DNA of 64,000 nucleotides, from assembly GCA_944474755.1 (NCBI GenBank), contig OX104124.1, forward strand, positions 9,574,437 through 9,638,436, given 5' to 3'. Under the pieces are notes generated by a model, which was given only the letters and a program-made list of their open reading frames with translations, was not told where the DNA came from and ran no database searches. Position 1 is the first letter of the stretch. Each line of letters starts with the position of its first letter. Source of the DNA: Limnoperna fortunei (lineage: Eukaryota; Mollusca; Bivalvia; Mytilida; Modiolidae). This document shows, in pieces, positions 50,725-63,700 of this stretch. Made by a program: the position numbers and the translations under genes.

Positions 50725-51380
50725 ATTTATCATAAGAAAGACTAGAAAGACCATAATTATTTAAATGAAGAGGAAATGTGACTTATCGCATAGTTCAGAC
50801 TACATGTTCATGCTTAGACAAACAGTAGGATACAGATGGCTTCAAGTGGATGATAGAATCTGTAAAATATTTAAAGAATATTTCAAATTTCGGAACATAA
50901 CACGTACTTTGTGATGACGTTATGGAACTATTATAAATCTAATGGTGTAAGAATCGGCCACGTGACCATTGTATAATATGCGTGCTCCATTGGAATTGGC
51001 CAAAAAGATTCCGTCTTAAAAACAAATTAAATTATTCAACACTAGAGTTGTGTTGATAGAATTCAATTTCTTCTGCAGCTTCCTGGTCCTGAATATGCAC
51101 GATTAACAACATAATTTAGAACAAAAACTTCGGACAACTCCCAAATAAAAACTTGTATAGAAAATGTCGTTAAAAATATATATTTTTTTAATTTTAATGT
51201 GCATGCTAATACGTGGATGGTCTAGTTTTCCTCGTAGTGTAAGGATGTGGGATTTTCTGGGATGTATCCTACTTTTGGGGTGTTGGACAATTGTGAATAA
51301 TTATGTAAAGACCTATAGCCTGATATATTAAAAAAGCAGGACCTTGGAAAACCCAGAATATGACAATTGTTCGATCTTTT
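50725..51380. other. No gene recognised upstream of copy C
   Basis: AT-rich flank between the TGACCT-rich repeat and the start of homology to the copy A upstream region. No exon or repeat that I can support. Confidence 0.4.
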
Positions 51381-51785
51381 TAAAGTTATATTAAATTGAT
51401 GTTAAAAAAATCTAATGATGTTGGAACTGTGATGTTCGTTTGACCGCAACTAACCATTAATATGTATTAACAAAACAAGATCAGATTGACAATAACTGCG
51501 CATATACATCTCCGAAGATGCGATACTTACTATCCTTAATATATTTATAACGTTTTTATTTTTAAAATGTCATATCCCATTCACAGAACTAAACTATATT
51601 GCTAACTTATTCACGATAAAGAAGACTTTCCAAATACGGTCATAGGCATTTTGAAATCATTAATAAGTTTAAATTACATTTGTTATAACATAATTTAGAT
51701 CATTTTATACTCGAATGATTAATACATCCTTCCGTTTCAATACACATAGTACTAATATTTCCCTTTTCCGATTGTGTTTGAAAAC

Positions 51786-54700
51786 ATGAAAAATTATATT
51801 TTCAAAATGTCCTTTCAAATATCGGTTGTATTACTCTTGTATACGCAAGTAACTATTGGTCTAGAGGGACCTCATGTGTGCGATGGTGACAATGGGTAAG
51901 TAAATATGCTATTCTGGACAAAAGCAAACACCTTTGTGAACTGCAATTGTTGTATTATCAAGTAATTTAAATTGTAGATGGCATTTATCACACATCATGA
52001 TTCACAATGTATTACTCTCCTTTTTTTTTGTTTACAGAAGAAGATCAAATAGCTCTTCTATTTACAAGCTTTTTGTCTACCTTTTTTGTTTAATATGTAA
52101 ATAATGTAATGTTTCAATAATTTGAACCATTTAATATTTAAGTAAATGTTAGGATACCAAAGTATTAATAAAACTTATTCAAAGTATGCAATAACAAATC
52201 CACGCCTAACAAAAAACTCAAATCAAACAAGTCAAAACAGACCCCTGAAAGTGTTATCCAATAATACCTATCTCGAACATTCATGTCCACTTTGTTGTGT
52301 AGATTGGAAATAAAGAAGAGTACTTGAATGACTGCACATTGATATATATATTGAATACAGCTCTTCAACTATATTCTTAGTCAACCTTCGAAAATAAATA
52401 TCAGAACTCTGTTTCCAACTTATTTCACGTAGGTCTGTGTTTCTGACGCTGCTGCAGTTCTTTTGTGATTTAGTTGATGATTATATCAACATTATAAACT
52501 GTTTTATTTATTTTATTTATAGAATTTACAGAATTCAGCAAATATTCATATGAACAATGTCAATACTAATTATAGATCCTTTGTAGAAAAGTCACACCCG
52601 CATGCGTCACATTATCACTTTTCACCGTCATGATGTAACTTAATGAGCTGTCCCTAAAGTCGGATCACATGCAGTCTGTATTTGTTGAGTTTGTTGCATA
52701 ATTTTAATACCATGAAAACATTTAAGATTTGAATGAGCATACCAACAGTACAATAATTTATTATAGACTATAATTATATAACGTTGCTCTATGATAACAA
52801 AGGTTTGGTTGTGTCTTTTGATACTGTTCAGTTGTTTGAAATTTGTGTTACGTATACAGTCTTTTTTGTAACAACGCGAGGAAAATCATACGTATTAGCA
52901 CCGACGGATTCCACAAAACGATTTCGTACCAATACATGGCTTATGATCATTTTAAGTTTTAATGACAACTATTAAATCATTAAAAAAAATCATTATTTGG
53001 TCAATCTTCCCAAAGCCCTACTTACATATTAAATTATGACAAGCTTTATCCTTCATAGTTTGTTTTGACTTACAGCGAGCACAATACGGTATATTGATGT
53101 GTACCTTTGTTCTCAACTGCATAAAGTATCAAATCATCAACAAATAAATATATTAAAAAATACAAGCTGAAAAGAAAGTAAATTTTAAACACAAAAAAAC
53201 CATTGACATAAAAAACATGTTAAAAAAACAACTTCGTCTGCCCATCATTCTATTTGATGGCGGATCATACTCATTATCTTCTTTCCCCATAATTTTCCCA
53301 CACGTTTGTCTTTTGAATACAAAAAATGTTTTGTCGGAGGTAAATTTATAATAAACGACTTATGATTTAGCAAAAATAGTTTTTTCATATAATTTTAAAA
53401 GCAAACATACATATAGAGCTTAAGATCATATGCAATATAGCTAGTTTTGATATCAGAATTGCAATGTAGTATTTATATTTGCAGAAAAAAGCAGTGTTGC
53501 TATAACTACGAAGAAAAAGATGGTAGATGCCAAAGTAAGAATGTTACTTAAGAATATTAAGTAACGTCGTAGTGAAAGCCAAATCTTTGTTAGGTTGGCA
53601 TTTTTGACATAACACAATGGGTGTTTAGAACATATGACCTTTGCGTCATCACGAACTAAACTATAATAAAAGTCAAGGTGTCTGAAATGATGTTTTTTGC
53701 GTGACAAATGAACACTGTTTACCGGTAATGCTCTCCTAATGATATAGAAAATGTGCGAATTTATTTCACAATTATTTATCAGCGTTTTGAAATGTGACGT
53801 TTTTTTCGTTTTGATAGTGTGATTTTCCATAGTTAATTTTGACATAAATTAGAACGAAAGCGTAAACTATGAGCAGGCAATTGTTGCCTTTTCGAAACTT
53901 TTCGGGTAATGACGTTTGTGGTTGATGACGAAAAAATGTCCCAATAGCATTGAAAGTCACCAAAGAAAACGAAGTATTGCAAACAATAAATGATCTTTTT
54001 TAAAAACAAATTAGGCTGACTTACAATGACTCATGATTTTGCGAGATATAAATAACAATGGCAATGCATAAAATATAAACATGTAATTGTTGGAGAATAA
54101 TTTCTATTTAATTTCTGTAATCCGTAATGCAAACGTACAACATAGAATAATTAAAAAATACCAGTAAAATCTGAGCGAAAAAGTGTGTGTCTTTAAGTAT
54201 AGTTTAAATCTCTTGTCAATATTTCGTGTATCAATAGTATACTAACAACTTGACATATTATACTTACACGTTGTATTTTGAAAAAGTGTTCCTTGACTAA
54301 ATACGAACATTTAGGAAGCATTATAATCAATATCATATTCACACGAAAAACAATAAAGCATAAATTTTCTATAAAACAATCAAGTGCATTTTGCTATGAA
54401 CAATACATTGAAGTAGTCATTGTTATATAGACAAAAAATGATTTATATTCTATGGTGATTACATTCCTTATGCCCTTAGGTATATTGGCATAACACGTTT
54501 TCGTGCATATATCTCTTTAACATGTTAATTATTTTGCCTTCAAATATTGCATATAAAATTTTTAAGATCGTGATGACGGGATCTAATTCACTTAATTGAA
54601 GATTCTTTACTTTATATGCCACTATATGTTATTGAGAGAATATAGAAGGATAAGTACTGTATTCGCTACTTCCTCATTTGTCTCTTACAAGAAGAAAACA

Positions 54701-57700
54701 AATGATGATTATGCCGAATAAAACTTAACAAGACTAAAATTTGTCTGTTGTTAACAGTTATGCTCACATATTTAAAAAGAACTGCAATTATAAATTGTAA
54801 AAGATCTTTAAGGAAAAGATTATTAGCCTTTGCATTATTTTTAGTTTGTAAAAATGGATCCAGTTCTAAACAAGGTCAGAAATGCCTACCATGCTCGGAA
54901 AATATGTATGGATACAAATGTCTTAAACAATGTTTCTGCAGCACATTTCAAAGGTATTTGAAAAGTAAAGTTGTCTATTTTACCACTTTTTGTAGTGATT
55001 TGCAATTTTAACAGAAATATGGTATGCAATCATACATTTTATATAAATGTTGATCAAATGCAGACCTTTAATGTCAAACGTTGTATAATTTTTCGCAATG
55101 CGATATTAACTTACCATTACACTTAGCGCAACAGTTCGAACACAGCATATAACTTTACACTAAAGACTTATCCAATTGGATAGCTTGCAACATAAATGCG
55201 GTGTGATACATAACACGTAAGTGTTAAAGTCGGCTCTGTTAACGTTGTATTTTATATATAATACATTTGCGAATATTCTTTATTAATTACAATTTACTTT
55301 ATAAAACTATCATTTTGATAATAACATCTAATTAAAAACATAATAATCTTACGTAAAAGTAACTACGGGATTGTTTATGCAATTTATAAAACAAGATGTG
55401 ATAAAGAAAACGGATGTGTCGACATACCGTCTACAGAGCCATTCAGTACAGAAAGGTATTTAGGTAAGACACAATTTACGAAAAATCTGTGATGAATTAA
55501 CACAAATGCACAAAACACAAACAGAAACAAAGCAAAACAAAATGAAAACCACTTGATGCTTCGATTTTTATGTCTTGAATTGATGCTAACTAATGGGAGA
55601 CAGCAATAAATAAGGCTTCGTTTAGAGTGCAAAGTGTAAAACTTTCAAAATGTACGAAGGGGTTATTATATCTTTTACTAAATTACATATTGAAACCTTA
55701 AAGAAACTCAACTGTAAAAACCAGATATAAGCATAAATAAGCAATTATATTAGAATGTCGACACAACATTGATTTTTCATTGTGACAATCATCTTGCTAA
55801 GAGATTGAATAATGACTTTTTTGACACAAGCTCAAATGCTGTAGTGTGTGTATCTAAAAAGGTATTACTGAGCTATTACTTCATTTAGAAACTAAAGAAC
55901 TTAAATGAATAAAACACGAGAACATACAAACTGTTAAAGTTGCGCGTTTAACATCATGGTTTAGGCGATAACGAATAATTAGTAATATAATAATTTTGTG
56001 CGAAATCCTTTACACGTATCTTTATTGTCATCCGAGACAAAACATGTTTTCACCAATAAAAATTTACAACAGTAACACAATATTCTTCGTTTGAAACCCT
56101 TTGTTGGTATGATTAGTCTTATTATCATGTATATTATAGTTTATTACACAAGTGATAAATTCACTCTTAGAAAGACTGAAGCTCAAGATCAATATACAAG
56201 TATGTAGTTAATATCTTTTATTATATTCGCATAAGATTCTAGATTTTAAGACATGATGTTGACAAAAGGAATCAATATATTTAAATTTCTATCGTTAACT
56301 ATGCATACATGCAGTTTGTGGTAATGTCGGCTTTTATTTAGCATTCGAGAATGGACATGTACGAAATCATTTATTGTATTACAGTACTTGAGATTGAAAA
56401 CGCAACACTTTTATCAATCCGTCAGCGATCCGTCAGCGATCAGTTATCAATCAGTCGGATCAGTCAAATCGTTCCCAATCTGTCAGATCGTTCTCAATCT
56501 GTCCATCCATCAATTGACGGATTCCGAACGATTTGACTGATCGGACGGATCGATTTGGGCTGATCGCTCCAATCCGCCTATTCAACTTCCGGTTAGTGAA
56601 ATCAATATTTTGAAATGTAAAAATTCGTTCCACTCGCAAATATTAGTATACAAATTTCAACTGTTATGTCCTTATTTATGTATCGTCTAACATAATAATA
56701 AGGCTAAAACAGGTCTAAAATTATAAATAATACCAATGGAAATTTCCCGGTTATATATGCATCTGTGACTTAATATAAACATCACATAGTGTCATTTTAT
56801 TAACAAAATAAAATAAAAAAATACACACACAATGACTTTAAACAAATTGAACTCGCGTGCCAAGGCGTACGTCTCGTATTTGTCTTCGAATTTTTTAAAG
56901 CGGAAAAATTCGAGTCTAAAGTTATAAATCATAAATGGAAATTCCCCCAATATATAACTAACGCATCTGTGACGGAATATAAACATCACATAGAGCAATT
57001 TTATTTAAAAAAAGAAATGAAAAAAAAAACACACACAATGAATTAAAAAAATATTTGACCTCGCGTGACAAGGCGTACATCTCGTATTTGACTTCGAATT
57101 TTTTAAAACTGAAAAAGCGAGAAAGACGAAGGCGGAATAGTAACATTTTTTCACGTCGCGCTTTCGCGTTAGCATTATTTGTATGTATGAATGAAGTTAA
57201 TTTAACACTATTTTCAAACATTATATTAGTCTAATTAATATGGCGTCGAGTGTTTATAAGGAAGAGCTGCAGTACCCAACGAAACAGCAGACCTTCGACA
57301 GGAAAACTGGTTCTCTGCAAATTTAGGGATGAGTCGCGGTAAGGGTAAAACAGACAGCTCGGTGATCGAGGTTTTTTATTATAAACGCGTAAAAAATCAT
57401 TTGTCGTGGTTTGATCAGATTTCTTTTTGTGCCACAATTCCTAAGCATTCTGGTGTATAATACTGAGAAAGATTTACGACAAATGCGAATACATCTATTT
57501 ATATATTTTATTCACTATCTAATTGTGTCCCATGATATTACACAGAATGAAATGTCAAATAAAGAATAAACGCGTTTGTATATAGAAGCTTACGAGTTAA
57601 AGACGTAAACATGTAAGCATAATTTTAAAATCAATTCTGCTTTCGCATTTCAGCCGTCACAATTTGTTTATTTTACGATATCTGTTATAGTCATTCGATA

Positions 57701-60700
57701 TTTAATGATATATAAGTATAAATGGTTTCCTTTAAATTCGGAATTGTTTGAAATTAGTTACTAGGTATCACGTTTTTTTTTGGGAAGGGGGGGTGGTTCA
57801 GGACATAATAGAATTGCCGCAAACCATAGTGACGTGTTCAGAGAGTACTTGCACGCAAAGGAACTCTTTTGTAGATTTCGAAAAGGAGAAGGCTTAAACT
57901 TTTCCGCCCATACCTATACCGCTTATTTTTCCAGTTGAATTCAAAATGAGTGCCCCTTTTCCATCTTTCTCTAATTGATTGAGGGGGCCTCGGTGGCCGA
58001 GTGGTTATGGTAGTCTATTATTGATCACTTTGTCTGTCAACACCGAGGTTGCGGGTTCGAGTCTCAAGGCGGGCAGGGTGCATTCGACTTAATTGACAGG
58101 GATTGCCACTTTTTCAACCGAAGGACCGGGGTTTTCTCCAGGTACTCGTGCTTCCTCCTCCAATAAAAACTGGACGCCATGATAAAGCTGCAAAAATTGC
58201 TGGAAGTGGCGTTAAACAATATTTAAACAAACAAACAAACAAATCTTATTGATATTTAACTTATTCTCGTCATGAATAAAGCTGAGCACCCTCACTGAAA
58301 GAAAAGCAAGCATCCAATCAACCAATCAATCAATGAAATAAGTTATTCAAATTGAATGAAAATCTTTTAAGGGTACGTTTTGAAAAGGTTCTGTTTTATC
58401 GATATGACTGTAATGACAATTTTCAAACCTATCTTCATAGACCTAGGGAATTATTGACGTTTTGTTAAAAAAATTTCGTACTATAACACGTGTCTATCTG
58501 TAAAACATTTTTACGCTTAACTGCAGTATTCACAGACAAGTCTCCCCGGCGTTATTAGGGCCTCAGTGGCTGATTGGTTAGTTATCTACTAGTTATTACA
58601 TGACTATAAACAGGTTACGGATTTTTGAACGACTGCAGATAGGGTGTGCCCGACTCCAACTGTATTGACCTGTCCGTTGTAACCCGTGTACTCCGGCTTC
58701 CTCCCACCCCACTCCCAATAAAAAATGGACGCCATGAAATAAATGAAACAATCCAGCGTAATTGCAATTATACTTTTTCATTTATTTTATTGCCTGTCAA
58801 ATAAAACTTGTGACCAGAATCGCTGTATATTTTACAATACAACTTTTTGTTTAGTAAACAATTTGTTTGGATTGACAATGCTTGTTCAACAGTTCAACAA
58901 TTGTTTATACACAACAGTTTTATAATTGTATTTAAAAATGTTGCAGACTAAATAAAAACACGTAGGCATACATTTAAGTAATGATGTCAAAAAGAGGCCA
59001 CGTCCTTTCCTAAATGAAAATAAATCTGTTACTGATTGGGGGAGTCGAGTCGGCTTAATATACGACAAAAATATACATGTAACAAGCCGCAGAAAATAAA
59101 ATAGGCCGAAATCACGAGTCGCGGAAATAAAAAAAGAGAATCAATAAAGGATTACGAAAATAAAACATTTACCTCGTCTCTACAGGGCGCAACCCGTAAA
59201 TATGTCCTGTTTAAAAGAAATTTGCTTTATTATATAATATAAAGAAAATAATTTTTATTTTTAAGAACGAGACATTGTTTTAACTATTCTTTTGAATACT
59301 TCCGTTTATTTTATTATAAATTTTATTATAAATTCATATATAATATACAAATCACGCAGAATTCGTTTTATCTTTAAATTATTAATGTATACGTATCCGT
59401 CAATAAACTGACCGATTTATGCATATAATTAAATGACGGATTCTGGATCGCACTGATTGAACTGATCGCTGACGGTTACCAAGGTAATGACGGATTCATA
59501 ATTTTGGACGGATGTATTCATCATCAATCAGTCAGCGATCCGTCAGCGTAACAAAATCCGTCACCAATCAGTTATCAATCAGTCAAAGTGTTGCGTTTAC
59601 GGGTGCAAGTACTTTAAACAGAAGATTAAAATCTCATTTAAATAAAAGTATGTTTTAAAATATAAGATATATTTTGTGTATTTTCCTTGTAAGCAGTCTT
59701 CTGCACTTTTGATTTTATTAATAAAATTGAAATGAACAAACTAGTTGTATTTATCTCAAATACTTTCTTGCAATGTAATGTTGCTTTCATTTTTGTATGC
59801 ATACTCCAAAAGAACATGAAGAATAAATTATTAATTGCATGTAGATTCAACAAATTTATTGTGGAAATGTAGTTTTGTATCCATTATAGATGAGGCGTCG
59901 TGAAAGTGTGGGAATATTTTAGGAAACATTATTCGAATTTACTGTGGCTCAGTCCAATCTGTTACTACACAAAAATTCCCAATCTTTAGTCTGAAGGATT
60001 TTCAATAATTCGTAATTTTAGTTTGCAACATCGTTTGACTATCTGGATAAGAAGCGCTATCATTTAAAGCAATTTTCTATACGAATTTTTAACAATTCGT
60101 CTTCATAAAAGTAAGTAAACTTTTAAATAAGATTTTTCATTCGGCTGAATGAAAATGTGCTAGATATTAATATGAATTTATATGAATAAACAAAAAAAAA
60201 CAAACAAACAAACAGAAAAATTGCAGTGGTCTGGTGTCCTTTAATCTGATAAATATCAGGTAAAAGGCATTACAATTATAACAGCTGCTACATTATAAAA
60301 TTTTGGACATGAATTTGGATATTTTTGCAATTAGTATTATAAAAAATCTATAAAGCTGCTCAGCGCGTTTCAATGAGAAAAATATGATAGGTGAATAGTT
60401 GGGATTTTCAAAGACTTCTTTCGTAGATTTTGAAAAATATTTTTTGCGTCCATACCCAGCACTCAAAACTGTTTTAGTGCCAATTAATATTCCCTTCCCA
60501 TTGGTTCACCCTATTTCTCTCATTGATCAATTTTTTGCTAACTTGTTCTTATCCTGAATATAGCAAAATGCTTATCTATTGACTTTTTCGAAGTCTCTTG
60601 ATTAATAAAAAAGCAGTTCTAGTAGATCTTTGTCACCCTTTGTTCAAAAACATCCAAAAATCATTAACTCTGGAAATGTTAACACAACATGCCTGCATGC

Positions 60701-63700
60701 TGTGGGTCATTTTTGGTTTTTATTATCTTTTTGTGATTCGTCTTTTCTATTGATTGTGTACCTGATATTGGTTACTTATTTAACTTAAATATATTAAGTT
60801 GTCGACTTATTATACTTAATTACAATATAATTATTAAAAGCATCGCGATATTTGTTAAAATTTAGCCGATTGAAAAAACTTTATGCATAGTAATTAATCG
60901 GCTTACTTTAAAAGAGCATTGGCTTGCTTTTTTCAACTACCTGTCCTATCGTGTAACAATTGTGATGTTTCTATCGGCTTTTTCTTTGCTATCCCGATAC
61001 TTGTTAAAACCATGGCGTTACATCGCGTTGTTATAAAAAACATCGCGTTACTTATTAAAAAGCCTCGCGTTACCTTTTAAATGCATGGCGAAAATTTTTC
61101 ATCGAAAGCCAATGAAAATCATTATCCATGAAATAAAAAGCATCGGCTTACTTTTCAAAAGCATCGTTATGCTTTTATCAAGTAGCGCGATACTTTTTGC
61201 AAGTACCGCGATTCTTTTGACAAGTAACTCGTGGCTTTTCACATGTATTGCGATGTTTTCAACCATTTAAAAAAATTAAGTCGTTGTTTTGCTTAGCTCC
61301 TTTATTTCAAGAATGATTCGTCGAATAAAGGTTAGACCAATTTATTTATAGGTACGTATCACACAATAAGAGATGAGTCAACAACACAAACTTTTGAAAT
61401 GGATGATCAGTTTCAGAGTATGTATTAAATAAGCCTTTTTCGAACATATAAAATTTGTAGCTTTAGAGAAGTTTAATTAATTAAACCTATTAACTACACT
61501 ACATGTACATTTCACAGTACACACTGTAGGTAAAAAATATTATGTCAATAGCATTAAAGTGAATTTAAGTTTACCATCACTTGTCTTGAAATTCTTGTAT
61601 ATTTTGTATATTAAGTCACTTACTTAAACGCGATTAATAAAAACGGTTCTAGTAGAGCATTGTCACCCTTTGTCTAAGAACATCAAAAATCATTTTACTC
61701 TTGAAATGTAAACACAACATGCCTGCACGCTGAGGGGCATTTTTGGTTTTTATTATCTTTTGTGATTCGTCTTTTCTACTAATTTGTACCTGATCTTGGT
61801 TATTTATTTTACTTTAATCTATTAACTTAAATAATCGACTTATTTTACTTAATTATCATTATACTTATTAAAAGCATTGCGATACTTGTTACAAGTAAGC
61901 CAATGTAAAAAATACTGTATGCATAGTAAAAAACATATGCTTGCTTTTTTCAGCTACCTGACCTATCGTGTCACAATTGTAATGTTTCTATCAACTTTTA
62001 GTTTTGCTATCCCGATACTTGTCAAAACCGTCGCTTACTTATTACAAGGATCGTGTTACTTATTAAAAGCATCGCGTTTCTTGTTAGAAGTTTAATAATT
62101 GTTCAAAGAAAGCCAATAAAAAAACATCATCCATTAAATAAAAAGCATCGGCTTTATTTTCAAAGGCGATGCTTTTAACAAGTAGCGTGATGCGTTTTGC
62201 AAGTAACACGATGTTTTTGACAAGTATTGCGATGCTTTTAACAAGTAACTCGATGCATTTCACAAGTAATGCGATGTTTTTAACCGTTTAGCACATTTAA
62301 GTAACTTTTTTGGCTTTGTTCCTTTATTTCAAGAATGATATGTCGAATAAAGGTTAGACTTATTTATTTTATAGGTACGTATCACACAATGAGAGATGAA
62401 TCAACGACAAAAACTTTTAAAATGGATGATCAGTTTGAGAGTATGTATTAAATAAGCCTTTTCCGAACAGATACAATTTGTAGCTTTAGAGAAGTTGAAT
62501 GAATTAAACCTATTAACTATACTACATGTACCTTTCAAAGTACACACTGTAGTTAAAAAATATCTTGTAAATAGCATTAAAGTGAACTTAAGTTTACCAT
62601 CACTTGTCTTAAAATTCTTGTATAGTTTGGTAAACACATTATTCCAGTCAGTGGTTACTATATGCATTACATGTAATTAAAATGGTTTTGCTTTTAATGA
62701 TTTACGCATTGAGTTCTTGAAAATCTTGGTTTATATAAAAAAGAGATTCATGTATAACTCTACATATGTTAAAAGTCAGATGCATCATACAGTTTTTACC
62801 AACCATTGTCCAAATATCTTTAATGTAACAAGAATTAGAAATAATAAGAAGTGACTATTTCAGACTTCATAGTGAACCATTTGTGGTTAGTACGTTCGGC
62901 ACAAGAACATGCGATCTTTCAGCGTGTAAACAAAATGTACTAAAGTTTTATCTTGATATTTCAATTGTACTTATACACGTGATTTGCCCTCTATGTGTAG
63001 TAATCAGTCATCAGTCATAATGTAGTTATGTTTTTTCCTATTTAATAATAATCGTATATTTTTCTACACATACAGGAGTTCTTCACCACGAAATGTTCAT
63101 TTACTCGGTTTGCGTCACACTTATTATTGTTGTAATCGGGATAAGCTTTATCCTTTATAAATGTAAAAAGAAACGTTTAAAAAAAGTTGTGATCACCCGT
63201 AATGCCTCAATGCAACATGTCAATATATCAACAAACCGAGAGTATATTTATGATGAAATAGATGAATCAGGGATTATAGATATCGAAACAGAGAATATGA
63301 ATAGAGAAGGTAGATCTATTATGACCGATTATTTCGAATTTGGAGATGCCGACCATAGTATTTTATCGACTGAGACAAATGACGACTATCTTTATCCTTG
63401 CCATTCATCAAATGACGACTCACAGAATGACAACGATGGAGAGAGTAATACGGAATCGGCCGAAATTTGCGTAGATGCATCAGGATATCTTAGCCCATAT
63501 CAACAACTTCAAGATAACTGGAGAGAATTTTCCCATAAATATGAATCAAGTGTAACTAGCGATGTATTTAAAAGTAATGCTTCTTTTGTAAAGAAGGAAA
63601 ACGATGCCAATATCAATGACCATTCGTGTAGTCCCTCCGTTGATGCACCAAACAAAGCATGTTCGATTCTGATAGAAAAAAGTTTTAACAACGGCAAAGT

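Larger units (their letters stand above)
56390..59606. mobile_element. ~3.2 kb non-autonomous DNA transposon in intron 5 of copy C
   Basis: Both ends carry AAACGCAACACTTT in inverted orientation within about 22-base terminal repeats. The 7-base direct repeat AGTACTT flanks it (56383-56389 and 59608-59614; 7 of 8 if one more base is counted, as hAT elements would give). Subterminal regions (56410-56580, 59450-59585) are dense in ATCCGTCAGCGAT and ATCAGTCA words in both orientations. The equivalent intron of copy B (near 35395-35500) lacks it, so it inserted after the copies separated. Inside are a ~200-bp tandem duplication and two SINEs, but no transposase. The terminal bases do not match a canonical hAT end, so the superfamily is left open. 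Confidence 0.7.
60599..62626 (+). repeat. Tandem ~1 kb duplication carrying stalk exon 6 of copy C
   Basis: Unit 1 is roughly 60599-61609 and unit 2 roughly 61631-62626; both start with GATTAATAAAAA followed by GTTCTAGTAGA. Each carries one 66-nt stalk exon (61352-61417 and 62375-62440) with conserved acceptor and GTATGT donor, plus an inverted 21-bp array. Because the exon is phase 1-1, including either, both or neither keeps the frame. Confidence 0.85.

Noticed and set aside
54748..55011. 87-residue frame containing the EGF cysteines of copy C
   Set aside because: As with copy B, only 54845-54953 is exon, shown by the conserved splice sites and phase.
57984..58065. tRNA-like sequence with A and B boxes
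   Set aside because: It continues into a SINE core and CAAA tail and lacks a tRNA fold; it is a SINE head, not a tRNA gene.
61085..61270. 61-residue plus-strand open frame with hydrophobic, membrane-like composition
   Set aside because: It is the translation of the 21-bp repeat, which stays open because the unit is a multiple of three.
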